A DNA stretch of 43,509 bases from Anabaena sp. 4-3 (GCF_001597745.1 NZ_LUHJ01000046.1:1-43509), one strand, 5' to 3'. Positions 1 to 10,287 are shown, counted from the first letter of the stretch. A program made the numbers and translations. The notes: a model not told the origin generated them from the sequence alone.

Positions 1-885
1 CTTTGGTGGCGGTGGTGGTGGCGGCGGTGGCGGTGGTGGTGGCGGCGGTGGTGGTGGCGGCGGGTCTTCTTGTGGAGGCGGTGGCGGTGGGTCACAGTTC
101 ACTCCCACTGTACAAGCATTTCCCGCTTCCGGCGAGGGAGGTGGTGAAGATGGGGGATTGCTCCAATTTGTTGTTCCTCCAGTTGAAGCAATTGAAGCAA
201 TTGAAGTGTAGACTTGGAAATTAACTTGATTTTGTGGTTGACTTCTCCACTGAATAGCCGATATTGGGTTGACTACTGATTGTGCTTGTGGCGGATAAGC
301 CACATATAACTTACCTCTTCTACAAACTATTCCCCCTCCTGCGGTTGCTCCTGAAATTGAAAAAGCTTGATTATCAACTATTATCCCTAAAGGCTGGGGA
401 TTTCCTAGTCGAACAGATATAAAGCCACACTGATTAGCCCTAATATTCCTTGCAGGGCTTGATGATAATAATCTAATAGTTTGTGCGCTAGAAGGCGTTA
501 GCCCACTAATCCAAATTGTTCCCCGAACATCTTTCCAAATTTCCCTTTCAGCTTTAATCTGTCCAGCATTACATCTAATATCCTTTATTGGAATATTGGC
601 ATTATTCTCAAAGCCATAAAATTGATTAGCCTTCACATCATGAATTTCAATTTTATCGCTAGCTTTAACTTGAGTATTATTAGCAATTCTTAAAATCCCA
701 CAGCTATTAGAAATGCCACTCCTAATTAATGGCATTCCACCCAAATTTAGAGAATAAGATTTTGATGGCTGCAAACCCCTGATACTAAAAAAACCATCAG
801 CACCAAGATAACCACTCATTTGAGCTAATGCGGCTGATGGTAATCCAGCAGCAAGTAAAGCAATAAATATTAAAAGTCTGTTCAT
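1..885 (-). CDS. Secreted protein with polyproline C-terminal tail, partial (runs off left edge)
   Basis: On the minus strand an uninterrupted frame runs from ATG at 885 to the window edge (295 codons, no stop). It begins with a classic signal peptide, MNRLLIFIALLAAGLPSAALA, with likely cleavage before Q22. The middle is a cysteine-containing domain (NSCGILRIANN near residue 61, ANQCGFISVRLG near residue 165, IVCRRG near residue 205). From about residue 245 it turns proline-rich, and the last 20 codons visible are almost all CCN/CCG proline. It resembles the neighbouring secreted protein at 985-1608 (signal peptide, GCGxxILR-type motifs), so the two look like tandem paralogues. No enzymatic motif is seen. 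Function unknown; a periplasmic, extracellular or cell-wall-spanning role is inferred only from the signal peptide and tail. The true C-terminus lies outside the window. Confidence 0.8.
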   Translation of the reverse strand, partial: MNRLLIFIALLAAGLPSAALAQMSGYLGADGFFSIRGLQPSKSYSLNLGGMPLIRSGISNSCGILRIANNTQVKASDKIEIHDVKANQFYGFENNANIPIKDIRCNAGQIKAEREIWKDVRGTIWISGLTPSSAQTIRLLSSSPARNIRANQCGFISVRLGNPQPLGIIVDNQAFSISGATAGGGIVCRRGKLYVAYPPQAQSVVNPISAIQWRSQPQNQVNFQVYTSIASIASTGGTTNWSNPPSSPPPSPEAGNACTVGVNCDPPPPPPQEDPPPPPPPPPPPPPPPPPPPPK

Positions 886-943
886 ATCTCATCTCACCCA
901 TAAAAAAGCGATACCTTACGGCTGCTGTAGGTATCGCTTACTC

Positions 944-958
944 ATTCCTAGAGGAAAA
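944..958 (+). repeat. Dispersed 15-bp repeat, variant copy next to HIP1
   Basis: ATTCCTAGAGGAAAA, one base different from the common form ATTCTTAGAGGAAAA found elsewhere in the window. It is followed within a few bases by a GCGATCGC octamer. It lies in the 99-bp gap between two secreted-protein genes. Also in this gap, GCGATACCTTACGGCTGC and its inverted partner CTACAGGTATCGC form a hairpin around 908-938. Confidence 0.75.
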
Positions 959-984
959 ATAGCGATCGCCCCACAAAAAATTAC

Positions 985-1608
985 TTACCAAGATGCAGGA
1001 ACATAGCCGTAAGGTGTCCCGCCAACGGTTCTGCAAAGTGGGATGCTCCCAGCGTCAGGAAGGGAAGCAAGAGTATAGCTAGTTGAGCCAACCAAGAAAG
1101 ATGATGGTAGTGTCTGTCCACTGCTGGGGCGAAGTATACCAAATCCGCAACCATTTACAGTTACATTTCGATTTACAGCAGAGGGAAGTGATACAGCTAC
1201 AGCTGCCCCTGGAGTTTTACCAACAATCACTATTTGATTATTAGGAGTTTTAAAGTTTGCACTTCTAGACTCTGAAAAGCTTCCGCTTACGCAAGTAGGT
1301 AAAGTTTGTGTTGGAAGTGTAGAGCTATCAATTGCAACTCCATCTACTTCTAAGCCTGTGTAGTCACCGGATGCCGGAGGACTAATCCGCACCTCTCCAC
1401 AAGCACCAGCCAAGCGCGCTACAGGTCGAGGACTACTACCTAGATTTACTTGAATCCGGCTTCCTGGAGTGGCACTAAATACTACTACTTGATTAGCTCC
1501 ATCCATTGCCTTATAAGTTGTTGCGCTGTTATAAGGAATCGCCAGAGCCGGCGAGGAAGCTAACGCAGAAGCCAATAATCCTAGTGGAAGAATATTTTTT
1601 ATGTTCAT
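985..1608 (-). CDS. Small secreted protein, function unknown
   Basis: About 207 aa. ATG at 1608 is preferred over an in-frame GTG one codon earlier (1611). A signal peptide is clear (MNIKNILPLGLLASALASSP, then ALA before I). The mature part is rich in Ser/Thr/Gly/Val with paired cysteines (GACGEVRISPP, LPTCVSG, NGCGFGILRPSSG, PLCRTVGG), suggesting disulfides and a beta-rich exported domain. It resembles the preceding minus-strand gene in its N-terminus and its GCGxxILR-type motifs. It is followed, in its own direction, by that gene after a 99-bp gap, so the two may be co-transcribed. No catalytic motif is recognised. Confidence 0.75.
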   Translation of the reverse strand: MNIKNILPLGLLASALASSPALAIPYNSATTYKAMDGANQVVVFSATPGSRIQVNLGSSPRPVARLAGACGEVRISPPASGDYTGLEVDGVAIDSSTLPTQTLPTCVSGSFSESRSANFKTPNNQIVIVGKTPGAAVAVSLPSAVNRNVTVNGCGFGILRPSSGQTLPSSFLVGSTSYTLASLPDAGSIPLCRTVGGTPYGYVPASW

Positions 1609-1696
1609 CACATCACATTGACAATTGATTGGACTGAAATCATCTTAGAAAAAGCCAATCAATTTGATAAGTGGTGAAAATAGGTAGGAAATTCAC

Positions 1697-2251
1697 ATGA
1701 AAATGGCATTAAATTACAAAACAAAAATTTATATTGGAATTTTATTCAGTACAATTACTGCGCTTGTTGGCTGTGAGAAATTGTATGCTGACAACCGAGT
1801 TTTACCAACAACTGAAATCTGGCAAGTTGTAAAAGTGTCAGATGGCGATACTCTCACTATCCGCCAGACAACCGGACAACAGAAAAAGGTTAGACTCTGC
1901 GGTATTGATGCACCAGAATCAAAACAGCCTTTAGGTCAAGAATCAAAGCTTAACCTACAAAGATTAGTTAATGAAGTGGGCGGAACTGTGATGGTTGCAG
2001 AAGTTGAACGCGATCGCTATAACCGCCTCGTCGCCGAAATCTTTTCCTCTAAGAATGGGAAGGAGAAGAACTTTAATGAGGAACAATTATCATCCGGCAA
2101 CGCCTATTTATATAAACAATATGCGGGGAAATGCCCCAATAAATTGGCTTTTGAAAGTGCAGAGCAAATCGCTAAATCTAAAAAGTTGGGTGTGTGGTCA
2201 GGTAACTATCAAAAACCTTGGGACTATCGCCGACAACAACGTAATAGATAA
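1697..2251 (+). CDS. Thermonuclease (staphylococcal nuclease family) lipoprotein
   Basis: 184 aa. The N-terminus is a hydrophobic leader ending in a lipobox (L23-V-G-C26), so the protein is predicted to be lipid-anchored outside the cytoplasmic membrane. The SNase/OB-fold core follows: VSDGDTLTI (DGDT 49-52), VRLCGIDAPE with R66, D71 and E74, and ERDRYNR with R110. These match the catalytic Arg35/Glu43/Arg87 and the calcium ligands of micrococcal nuclease. Expected reaction: calcium-dependent cleavage of DNA and RNA at the cell surface, for nutrient scavenging or degradation of incoming DNA. The length is typical. It diverges from the secreted-protein gene at 985-1608 across a short shared promoter region (1609-1696). 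Family assignment is secure; physiological role is inferred. Confidence 0.88.
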   Translation: MKMALNYKTKIYIGILFSTITALVGCEKLYADNRVLPTTEIWQVVKVSDGDTLTIRQTTGQQKKVRLCGIDAPESKQPLGQESKLNLQRLVNEVGGTVMVAEVERDRYNRLVAEIFSSKNGKEKNFNEEQLSSGNAYLYKQYAGKCPNKLAFESAEQIAKSKKLGVWSGNYQKPWDYRRQQRNR

Positions 2252-2274
2252 GCTCATGTTTGGTTAAGATAATT

Positions 2275-2355
2275 GCGATCGCTCCTTATTCTTAGAGGAA
2301 AAGTAGGAGGGCGATCGCTCCTTATTCTTAGAGGAAAAGTAGGGAGGGCGATCGC
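2275..2355 (+). repeat. Tandem HIP1 + 15-bp repeat cluster
   Basis: Three GCGATCGC octamers (2275, 2311 and 2348 region) alternate with two exact copies of ATTCTTAGAGGAAAA (2288-2302 and 2324-2338), giving a unit of about 36 bp duplicated almost exactly. It lies just after the nuclease gene. Confidence 0.85.
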
Positions 2356-2813
2356 TCATCAAGCTATTTAGTCATTTAGGCTTCATCCATCGCACTTTTC
2401 AATTATGGAAATTTGATAAAGACGAAAAAAAATTAAGTTCGGTAAAGCTACGGCATTGGTACAGCCTTAGCCTTCAGTATTTACTCTGGTGAAGATGGAG
2501 TAAAACCAGTATCGCCGCATTAAAATATTAGTTGCCTAAATGCTGCTTATTACCATAGAGTCAAGCATTCGGTTCAGCCTTGTCAGCAAACAAGCATATT
2601 ACGACTCAACACTATTGACCGCATTTTCACTGAATTGTATCAGCCGCCTCATTCAATCTGCTTGCTTGGTTTACATAAATTTGTTGCACAAGTTTAATCT
2701 TCTTATCACAAAAAAATACATGATGTAATTATACAAGCCTTGCCATTACGCTTCAGTACGGTTAACATTACAACTAATATGTCACTTGCTATATCAAGCA
2801 GTTGGTAATATAA
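2356..2813. other. Gene-free stretch
   Basis: About 460 bases with no convincing gene. A 62-codon open frame at 2540-2728 has a random-looking composition and no ribosome-binding site. The A+T-rich part just before 2814 probably holds the promoter of the HTH/methylase operon; no clear -35/-10 pair stands out. Confidence 0.5.
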
Positions 2814-3062
2814 ATGACCATCAAAAAACCTTTGGTAGTCAAGCAACCTGAAATTGGGGGGCTAATTCGGAATCTGCGGTTGCTGACTGGCCTTACTCAA
2901 GAACAGTTTGCAGCATATCTGGGTGTGACATATACCACGATTAACCGATGGGAAAACGGACGCTCTAAACCTTCACCTATGGCTATGGAGAAGATTGAGC
3001 AGAAGCTACAGGATTTGGGTAAACAAGGGCAAGATTTAAAGCAGAAGTATTTTGGTAGTTAA
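2814..3062 (+). CDS. XRE-family HTH regulator of the restriction-like operon
   Basis: 82 aa, nearly all one helix-turn-helix domain: IGGLIRNLRLLTGLTQEQFAAYLG then TYTTINRWENGRSKPSP (residues ~14-55), the classic Cro/C1 layout with the recognition helix at TTINRWENG. It is the first gene of the operon and is followed by the methylase after 14 bp. Small HTH proteins at this position act as controllers (C-protein-like) of restriction-modification genes; that role is inferred from position. A MerR- or antitoxin-type role is less likely, as no toxin neighbour is seen. Confidence 0.82.
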   Translation: MTIKKPLVVKQPEIGGLIRNLRLLTGLTQEQFAAYLGVTYTTINRWENGRSKPSPMAMEKIEQKLQDLGKQGQDLKQKYFGS

Positions 3063-3076
3063 AGGTGTAGGGGAAG

Positions 3077-6000
3077 ATGCCAGAGCGTTTATTGCAATTG
3101 GATGATTTATCAAATATTCGTAGTCCTGAGAAAATTGCAGCCCTATTTCAAAAACTGGGTTACAACGCTGCTGCTCAACCTCTAAATATAGATGACTTAC
3201 ATTTACCAGCCCGTAGCACTGAAGCAATTTATGATTCATACCTGATTGCTGATCAGGGTAACGGCGAACTGCAAGTATTACTGTTTCAGTTGCATCCAGA
3301 AGAATGGACTTCTAGCAATGCCGTTAGTAGTCGCATGAGAGCGATCGCTAATGTTATCGGTCAGCGTGCAACTGATTTTTTGCTGTTGGCGACGAAGGAT
3401 TTTAACCAGTTGATGTTGGTGAATCCTCGCAAGAATTATGATAATAACCTGAATTTAAAAACCAGCATCCGCAAGTTATTAATTGATAGCACCAATCCCA
3501 CTAATTATGACCGTGACCGATTGGAAGCAATAGCGGTTAGGGAGCAATCACCCCAGGAGCTATACAAAACCCACTGTGAAGCGTTTGATGTTGAGAAGTT
3601 AACCAAGTCTTTCTATAAAGGCTACAAGCAGATATTTGATCAGGTACAGCAAGCGGTTAAGAAATATAATGATGTTCCTTACTTTGCTGATGCTGACAGG
3701 CTACACCAGTTTTCACAGCGTCTTCTGGGACGCATCATGTTTTTATATTTCCTCCAGAAGAAGAGATTTTTAGCTGGTGATTATCGGTTTTTGACAACTC
3801 GTTACAAGGCATTGAGAACCGAACCTGATGAAACCGATTATTATGCACAGGTGTTAGAACCGTTATTTTTTGAAACCCTCAATCAAGACCGTCCTGGTTT
3901 GGTGCATCGTTGGGGTGAGGGACAAATACCTTATCTCAATGGTGGTCTATTTGATAGAGATTATGGCGAGGGAATAAAAGACGCTGCTGGTAGAGAAACA
4001 CCACAAACAATTACTTTACCTAATTCCCTGTTTGACCCCGGTGAACCAGAGAGTATTTTAGGTTTTTTCAATAGCTATAACTTCACGATTGCTGAGAATG
4101 TAGCAGGTGATGAGGATGTAGCAGTTGACCCAGAGATGTTGGGTAAAGTGTTTGAAAATATGCTGGCTGCTGAGGAGAGGGGACAGTCAGGAACGTTTTA
4201 CACCCCGCGTGGCATAGTCCAGTTTATGTGTACTGAGGTGTTATCTCGGTACTTGGCAGATGCTACAGGTATGAGTCTGGAGGCTATTAGGGAATTAATT
4301 GAACTTGACCCCGATGCACCAGAAAGTCACTTAAGGCAACTGCTCACCAAGGAACAAACTAAGCAGTTAAAACAGGCACTAAATGAGGTGAAAGTTCTTG
4401 ACCCGGCGGTGGGTTCTGGTGCTTTTCCTCTAGGAATGATGCAGGTGATTTTGGCGGTACGTCAAGTTATCGCCCGTCGTGAGGGTGTACCTATTCAACG
4501 GGGTAGTTTGGCGATGAGTAAACTAAAACGCAAAATTATCGCCAACAATCTTTATGGTGTGGACATTAAACCAGAGGCTATAGAAATTGCCAAGCTGCGG
4601 ATGTGGTTGTCGCTGGTGGTGGATATCCCAGATGTAGACGATGTAGAACCACTGCCCAACCTGGACTATAAGTTAATGTGCGGTGATTCTCTCATTAGCA
4701 CTATTCACGGCGAAAGGTTAATACCTGACCCCACTAAAGAACAGCAGTTAATGTTGGCAGTAACACCCATTCAAATGGCAATCCAACCACTGCTAGAACT
4801 GCAACGCCGCTATTTTGATGCCCAAACTGAAGAAAGACACGAGTTGCGATCGCAGATTTTACAAGCTGAGGCTAATGTGTTTCGCACTGCTGTAAATGAC
4901 CGTCGCCAATTTTGGGAAGGTAAACAGCAGGATTTAGAACGCAAGATTAAGGCACTAAAGGGTAAGGTTTCTAAAACTCAGGAGAAGGAACGAACTGAGA
5001 TTGGTAGCAAGTTAATGGAGTTGGATAGTTTTGCTGCTGATGTGGAAAGTGGGGAGCGTAGTCTTAATTTCTTCCAATACCATCTACATTTTAATGATGT
5101 GTTTAAGGATAAGGGCGGTTTTGATGTGGTGATTGGTAATCCGCCTTATGTAAGACAGGAGTCCATCAAGGAACTAAAACCAGCACTACAAAAAGAATAT
5201 GACTGTTACACCGGGGTAGCTGACCTCTATGTTTATTTCTATGAGCAGGGGTTTAATTTACTTAAATCTGGTGGTCATTTATCCTATATCACTTCTAATA
5301 AATACTTCCGTGCTGGTTATGGTGAGAAGCTGCGGTCATTTTTAGGGGAAAAATCCAAGGTAGAGGTGCTGATTGACTTTGGTGATTCTCCAGTGTTTGA
5401 GGCGATCGCATACCCTAGCATTATTTTGGTGAGTAAGAGTAAACCAGATAATCATCAGGCATTGGTGTTGAATTGGGAAGCGGGGAAAACTGTTGAAGAG
5501 TTTAATTCGGTGTACAAAAGCCACAGTTTTTATATGCCTCAGAAGGAATTAGGGGCTGATGGTTGGCGGTTAGAATCTCCGGCTGTGTTGCGGTTGTTGG
5601 ATAAGTTGAGAGGTGCTGGTACTCCGTTGGGTGAGTATGTCAATGGTAGGTTTTATAGAGGAATTTTAACAGGTTTAAATGAGGCGTTTGTTGTTGATAG
5701 AGCGACACGGGATAGGTTGATTGCTGAACATGAATCATCATCTGAGGTGTTGAAACCATTTTTGAGGGGACGGGATGTTAAGCGGTGGTGTGTGGATTAT
5801 CAGGACTTGTGGCTGATTTTTACAAGAAGGGGAATTGATATTACAAACTATCCTGCTATTCACGATTATTTATTAACATATAAAGGGCAGTTAACTCCAG
5901 GTATCAAAGGAGGTCGAAAAGAGGGCAGTTATCAATGGTACGAAATACAAGATAATATAGCTTATTATAAAGAATTTAAAACTCCTAAAATCTTATATCA

Positions 6001-6370
6001 AGAAATTGCTACATTTCAAGCGTTTGCTTGGGATAATTCTCACGCATACTCTAATAACAAAACGTTCTTAATACCCAACGCTAATTTTTACCTTTTATCA
6101 CTACTAAATTCAAAAATAGTTTGGTTTTTTTTAAGTTATGTAGCTTCAAAATTACAAGGTGGGGCTTATGCTATGCAAACTCCTTATGTATCACAAATTC
6201 CCATACCCACTGCCCCCGAACCAGAACGCCTAGCTATAGAAGCCTTAGTACAAAAATGCCTTGATGCTAAAGGTCAAGGTGTAGAGGAGTGGGAAGCAGA
6301 AATAAATGATAGGGTAGCTCATCTTTATGGGCTGACTGCTGAGGAAATGAAGATTATTAGAGGTATGTAA
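3077..6370 (+). CDS. Eco57I/PglX-like N6-adenine DNA methylase with C-terminal specificity domain
   Basis: 1097 aa. The SAM-binding motif I reads VLDPAVGSGAF (D442), and the amino-methylase catalytic motif IV is GNPPY (N688-Y691), so the methyl group should go to the N6 of adenine. Between them is the usual helical insertion, with a long coiled segment (about 560-650). The C-terminal third (VNGRFYRGILTGLNEAF, FLRGRDVKRW, LLSLLNSKIVWFF, QIPIP) is the TaqI/Eco57I-type target-recognition domain. The N-terminal ~200 residues resemble the helical front part of these enzymes; no intact PD-(D/E)xK nuclease motif was seen, so cleavage probably comes from a partner. A GGGGAAG ribosome-binding site precedes the ATG. 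It shares an operon with a membrane protein and a PLD-helicase. It could be a BREX/DISARM-like or split type ISP-like methylase; the exact system type is not assignable from sequence alone. Confidence 0.88.
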   Translation: MPERLLQLDDLSNIRSPEKIAALFQKLGYNAAAQPLNIDDLHLPARSTEAIYDSYLIADQGNGELQVLLFQLHPEEWTSSNAVSSRMRAIANVIGQRATDFLLLATKDFNQLMLVNPRKNYDNNLNLKTSIRKLLIDSTNPTNYDRDRLEAIAVREQSPQELYKTHCEAFDVEKLTKSFYKGYKQIFDQVQQAVKKYNDVPYFADADRLHQFSQRLLGRIMFLYFLQKKRFLAGDYRFLTTRYKALRTEPDETDYYAQVLEPLFFETLNQDRPGLVHRWGEGQIPYLNGGLFDRDYGEGIKDAAGRETPQTITLPNSLFDPGEPESILGFFNSYNFTIAENVAGDEDVAVDPEMLGKVFENMLAAEERGQSGTFYTPRGIVQFMCTEVLSRYLADATGMSLEAIRELIELDPDAPESHLRQLLTKEQTKQLKQALNEVKVLDPAVGSGAFPLGMMQVILAVRQVIARREGVPIQRGSLAMSKLKRKIIANNLYGVDIKPEAIEIAKLRMWLSLVVDIPDVDDVEPLPNLDYKLMCGDSLISTIHGERLIPDPTKEQQLMLAVTPIQMAIQPLLELQRRYFDAQTEERHELRSQILQAEANVFRTAVNDRRQFWEGKQQDLERKIKALKGKVSKTQEKERTEIGSKLMELDSFAADVESGERSLNFFQYHLHFNDVFKDKGGFDVVIGNPPYVRQESIKELKPALQKEYDCYTGVADLYVYFYEQGFNLLKSGGHLSYITSNKYFRAGYGEKLRSFLGEKSKVEVLIDFGDSPVFEAIAYPSIILVSKSKPDNHQALVLNWEAGKTVEEFNSVYKSHSFYMPQKELGADGWRLESPAVLRLLDKLRGAGTPLGEYVNGRFYRGILTGLNEAFVVDRATRDRLIAEHESSSEVLKPFLRGRDVKRWCVDYQDLWLIFTRRGIDITNYPAIHDYLLTYKGQLTPGIKGGRKEGSYQWYEIQDNIAYYKEFKTPKILYQEIATFQAFAWDNSHAYSNNKTFLIPNANFYLLSLLNSKIVWFFLSYVASKLQGGAYAMQTPYVSQIPIPTAPEPERLAIEALVQKCLDAKGQGVEEWEAEINDRVAHLYGLTAEEMKIIRGM

Positions 6371-6375
6371 ATATT

Positions 6376-6966
6376 ATGGATAGCAATGAAGTTTCTAAAA
6401 TATTCAATAATGATTTGGATAAAAAATCAAAAATATCTGAAAATAATGATAGCTCGAATCAACCTGATAAAAGTATCCAAGTAGATGAATATGATACACA
6501 ATCAACTTCTCCTAGCCTATTATTAAAACTAGCAATATGGGGATTGTTGTATTGGATATGGTTGAAATTTTCAAGCGAACTTAATCAAACATTAACTGAT
6601 AGCCTAGCATCAATGTTTATTATTGCTTGGGTAATTGGATTAGTTAAACCTAATTTAGCTGTTAGTTTTGGCTTCCCAAACGATAGACAAACAATTAGTA
6701 AAATTTACACAACCCTGATTTCTTGTATAGCTAGTATTAATGGGATTATAGATTTTACTGACCCACTAGGGTTAAATGGCATTCAACATGGGATTATGAA
6801 TTTTGTGATTGATATCTGTTTATTTACGTTTATTTATCCCAAAGGCACTATATTAGCTTCAGTTATAGAAGAATCAAATAGTAATCGTTTAAACGTAGGA
6901 TGTGGCTTCATTTTATTAGGAGTTATATTATGCGGAACTGTTGGTATTTTTAGATTTGTATTTTAG
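6376..6966 (+). CDS. Multi-pass membrane protein inside the restriction operon
   Basis: 196 aa. A polar, Asp/Asn/Ser-rich N-terminal ~45 residues (probably cytosolic) is followed by four or five hydrophobic segments at roughly 48-66, 76-95, 108-126, 137-160 and 172-196. The start lies only 5 bp after the methylase stop and the stop a few bases before the helicase start, so it is translated from the same mRNA. No family recognised. Its A+T-richer sequence differs from the two large neighbours and suggests a later insertion into the operon. Possible roles: an immunity or abortive-infection effector, or a cargo gene; nothing in the sequence decides this. Confidence 0.7.
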   Translation: MDSNEVSKIFNNDLDKKSKISENNDSSNQPDKSIQVDEYDTQSTSPSLLLKLAIWGLLYWIWLKFSSELNQTLTDSLASMFIIAWVIGLVKPNLAVSFGFPNDRQTISKIYTTLISCIASINGIIDFTDPLGLNGIQHGIMNFVIDICLFTFIYPKGTILASVIEESNSNRLNVGCGFILLGVILCGTVGIFRFVF

Positions 6967-6983
6967 AATTGATTGTTTATAAA

Positions 6984-9900
6984 ATGCCTCTACCAGACTA
7001 CATAGACAACTCCCGCCACAAACTGCAAACCATCCTCAAAACCTTAATTGAGGATGAAAACCAAATTATCCTTGACATCGCCACCGGATTTTTCCGCATC
7101 GAGGCATGGGTACGCCTGGAGGCTGCCATGAACCAACTAACCAGCCTGCGGTTACTCATTGGACGTGACCCTACTATTAGACCAGCAGAGAGCGATCGCA
7201 TAGACTTAATCCGCTACTTCCGCCGTGACATCCAGCAGCAGTTAGAGGATGAGGAATTTAAGCCAGAGTACAAGCAACAGATTGACCGGATGATTGCGTA
7301 CTTAGAGCAAGACCACATCCAGGTTAGGTTATATGGGGCAACGAATGGGGAATTTTTACACGCCAAAGCTTATATATTTGATTATTACTCCATAGTTGGC
7401 TCAAGTAACTTCACCCCGGCGGGGATTGATACCAACCGTGAACTAAATATACTCAACAAACATCGAGGCATCGCTCAAGATTTGCGCCATAACTGGTTTA
7501 GTGAGTTTTGGAATCACGAGAGCGTTGATACCGACTACAAAACCAAACTAATTGACGCGCTCAACGCCTCCAAATTTGGCAGTAAAGCATATACACCATA
7601 TCAAATATTTCTCAAGGTACTCTACGAACTGTTTAAAGATGATAGCGTCATTGGGGAGAGCGATCGCACCTCATTAGAACTAGCCAGTTTCCAGCAAGAA
7701 GGATTTGAAAGAGCAGTCAGACTCATAGAAAGACACGATGGCTGTGTTATTGCTGATGCTGTGGGTTTAGGTAAAACCTTTATTGGATTGCGGCTACTGG
7801 ACTATTACCTAATTAAACTGAGGAAACCGAGATTTGTGCCTCGTGCTTTGGTGGTTTGTCCGGCGCAACTTAAAAAATTAGTGTGGGACAAAAAACTAGA
7901 TGAATTTGGCATTAAAGCTGATGTAATTTCCCATGAAGAAATCAGCCGTCAAAGCTTTAATGTTCAAGATTACGCCCGTTATGACATCGTGGTGGTCGAT
8001 GAATCACATAATTTCCGCAACAGTGCCACCAATCGCTACCGTAATTTACTCAAACTGGTCAGTAGTGGTAAACGAAACAAACGGGTAGTGTTGTTGACAG
8101 CTACCCCTATCAATAACAGTATATTTGACCTTTATCATCAGATTTTACTTATTACCCGTGGTGGTGAAACTTATTACAGAGAATGGGGTATTTCTAACCT
8201 CAAGACTTATTTTAAAGCCTTAGCTAAAGGTGGGGTAGAAATTACAGAACTCCTCATGCAAACAATGGTGAGACGCAGCCGCCAGGATGTGATTAGAAGG
8301 CAACAAGCAGGTGAAGAAATTCGCATTAATGGTAAATTAATTCACTTTCCTAAACGCCAGTTAGAACAGTTTACTTATAACTTTGAGGATAGCTTTGCTG
8401 GACTGTATACGGGGATAGCCACTCAGATTGACAAGATTAACTTACCTGCTTATAACATTAAGGCTTTTAAAAAGCGCAAGGATAAAGGGGAAGAAAATGA
8501 AGTTAAGCGCAATGATGCCCTAGTTGCCCTCCAAAAAGCATTATATTTTAAACGATTTGAAAGTTCACTATTGGCTTTTAAAAATAGTATTCGCAACCAA
8601 AGAGACTTTCAGACTAATTTTTATCAAATTCTGACTCAACAAGGAAAGCTATTAGATAGTAAAAACTTTCGCAAGTTAGTATTAGCTGCTGAAACAGACG
8701 AAGAAGAAGGTAACTCAGTTAATGTCATTATTGGATCACTAAGTGAAGTTGACCCGAAAGACTATGATTTAAACAAACTTCAACAGCAAATTCAAGCAGA
8801 CTTAGTAATTTTAAACAATATTATTATCACCTTAGAAAAAATTGAATCCTCAGCCACAGCGAATACAGACTATGACCGTAAGTTAGCAGCATTCAAAGAA
8901 CTGCTCAAAACTCAACTGCAAGGTAAAAAGATTTTAGTATTTAGCTACTTTAAAGATACGGCTGAGTATTTATATAAACAATTAATTACAGATACAGCTT
9001 GGTTATCCCAAATGACGGTTAACACTCAAGCCCCTGTGATTGAGTTATTGACTGGTGCAACCCCCAGTAAACAACGGGAAGAGAAAGTTAGACGGTTTGC
9101 CCCTAAAGCTAATGTTCAAAGTGATAGTGATGAAGAATTAACTCTACTGCAACAAAACCCAATTGATATTCTTGTCTGTACAGATGTACTATCAGAAGGT
9201 CAAAACCTGCAAGATGCTGGGGTGTTAGTTAACTATGACCTGCATTGGAATCCAGTCCGTATGATTCAAAGGGCAGGACGCATTGACCGCTTAGGCACTG
9301 ATTATGACGAGCTATTTATTTACAACTGCTTTCCAGAACAGGGACTAGAGAAGCTATTAGGGCTAGTCAAAAGATTACAAGAGCGCATCGCCACCATTGA
9401 CCGTGAGGTAGGGCTAGACGGTAGCGTACTAGGTGAAACTATTTCTGGTAAATCATTAGACGAACTGTACAAACTCAAGATGGCTGACACCGATGCAGAA
9501 AAACAAGCCATTTTAGAGGAACTAGAACAAGCATCTGATTTGGTATCCCTAGATGAGATGAGATTACCCCTACTAGAGTTTTTACAACAAGCAAGCAAAG
9601 AACTAATTGATGATATCCCCTTTGGTATTCATAGCACCTGGAATAAACCCATACCCCACCCCAACGTTCCTGATGGGGGCATATTCTTTGCTTTTCGGGT
9701 ACAAGACAAGCACTTTTGGCACTTTTACCCACGGATTAATGACGCTATTTCTCTAGACCCTACGAGATTAATTAGCGACAAACGCACCATTTTTAACTGG
9801 CTTAAATGCCAATCCTCAGATTTTCCCAGACCCGACGAATTACCACCAGTTGAGTTTGATAACCGCATTTTCTCTGTTTTAGAAAGAGCTATAGGCAATC

Positions 9901-10280
9901 TGTTTAACTCTTTCCAACAACAGCAGACAGCTAAAGGCATTAAACCGCAAATGACCAAGCTTTTACAAAGTATTCATCATGCCCTCACTCAACCTGATTT
10001 ATTTACAAGTGAACCAATTGATGAAGAAGCCAAGGAACGGGTATTAAAGGTAATCACTACCGTTAATTCTCGTAGTTATGAGCGAGATATTAAGGCGATT
10101 TGGGAGACGTTCAAACAACATAAAAATGTCAGCTTACTCATTTCCGAGTTAGATGAATATTTTGTAGACAGTGACCAATATGAGGAACTTGCAGATGACC
10201 AAGACATAAGACAAGCAGAAATTATTCAGCAAAAAGACATTAAGTTGATTTGCTATGAGTGGTTTAAACCAGATTCTTAG
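6984..10280 (+). CDS. PLD nuclease-SNF2 helicase fusion, restriction/translocase subunit
   Basis: About 1098 aa from ATG at 6984 (a TTG five codons earlier, at 6969, is also possible; numbering below is from that TTG). The N-terminal phospholipase-D-type domain has one HKD motif, LHAKAYIFD (H131, K133, D138), followed by GSSNFTPAG, as in nucleases that act as dimers. The SNF2/SF2 helicase has Walker A DAVGLGKT (263-270), DESH (344-347), a TATP motif (LLTATPINN) and motif [10 protein letters not shown] (767-774). The final ~300 residues are helical and unassigned. Expected action: ATP-driven movement along DNA coupled to cutting of unmodified target DNA, with the upstream methylase giving self-protection. 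The stop codon TAG is supplied by a copy of the 15-bp dispersed repeat (10273-10287). Confidence 0.85.
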   Translation: MPLPDYIDNSRHKLQTILKTLIEDENQIILDIATGFFRIEAWVRLEAAMNQLTSLRLLIGRDPTIRPAESDRIDLIRYFRRDIQQQLEDEEFKPEYKQQIDRMIAYLEQDHIQVRLYGATNGEFLHAKAYIFDYYSIVGSSNFTPAGIDTNRELNILNKHRGIAQDLRHNWFSEFWNHESVDTDYKTKLIDALNASKFGSKAYTPYQIFLKVLYELFKDDSVIGESDRTSLELASFQQEGFERAVRLIERHDGCVIADAVGLGKTFIGLRLLDYYLIKLRKPRFVPRALVVCPAQLKKLVWDKKLDEFGIKADVISHEEISRQSFNVQDYARYDIVVVDESHNFRNSATNRYRNLLKLVSSGKRNKRVVLLTATPINNSIFDLYHQILLITRGGETYYREWGISNLKTYFKALAKGGVEITELLMQTMVRRSRQDVIRRQQAGEEIRINGKLIHFPKRQLEQFTYNFEDSFAGLYTGIATQIDKINLPAYNIKAFKKRKDKGEENEVKRNDALVALQKALYFKRFESSLLAFKNSIRNQRDFQTNFYQILTQQGKLLDSKNFRKLVLAAETDEEEGNSVNVIIGSLSEVDPKDYDLNKLQQQIQADLVILNNIIITLEKIESSATANTDYDRKLAAFKELLKTQLQGKKILVFSYFKDTAEYLYKQLITDTAWLSQMTVNTQAPVIELLTGATPSKQREEKVRRFAPKANVQSDSDEELTLLQQNPIDILVCTDVLSEGQNLQDAGVLVNYDLHWNPVRMIQRAGRIDRLGTDYDELFIYNCFPEQGLEKLLGLVKRLQERIATIDREVGLDGSVLGETISGKSLDELYKLKMADTDAEKQAILEELEQASDLVSLDEMRLPLLEFLQQASKELIDDIPFGIHSTWNKPIPHPNVPDGGIFFAFRVQDKHFWHFYPRINDAISLDPTRLISDKRTIFNWLKCQSSDFPRPDELPPVEFDNRIFSVLERAIGNLFNSFQQQQTAKGIKPQMTKLLQSIHHALTQPDLFTSEPIDEEAKERVLKVITTVNSRSYERDIKAIWETFKQHKNVSLLISELDEYFVDSDQYEELADDQDIRQAEIIQQKDIKLICYEWFKPDS

Positions 10281-10287
10281 AGGAAAA
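10273..10287 (+). repeat. 15-bp dispersed repeat providing a stop codon
   Basis: Exact ATTCTTAGAGGAAAA. The reading frame of the PLD-helicase gene enters it as GAT-TCT-TAG, so the repeat supplies the last sense codon and the stop. A HIP1-like GCGATCGC follows at about 10297. Confidence 0.9.

Noticed and set aside
3-224. Plus-strand Val/Ala-rich open frame at the left edge
   Set aside because: It is the antisense of the proline codons of the minus-strand secreted protein, whose signal peptide and continuous frame are convincing.
1995-2267. Plus-strand 90-codon frame
   Set aside because: It lies inside the thermonuclease gene in another frame, with no start signal of its own.
2540-2728. 62-codon plus-strand frame in the gap before the HTH gene
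   Set aside because: Random-looking composition, no ribosome-binding site, no recognisable motif.
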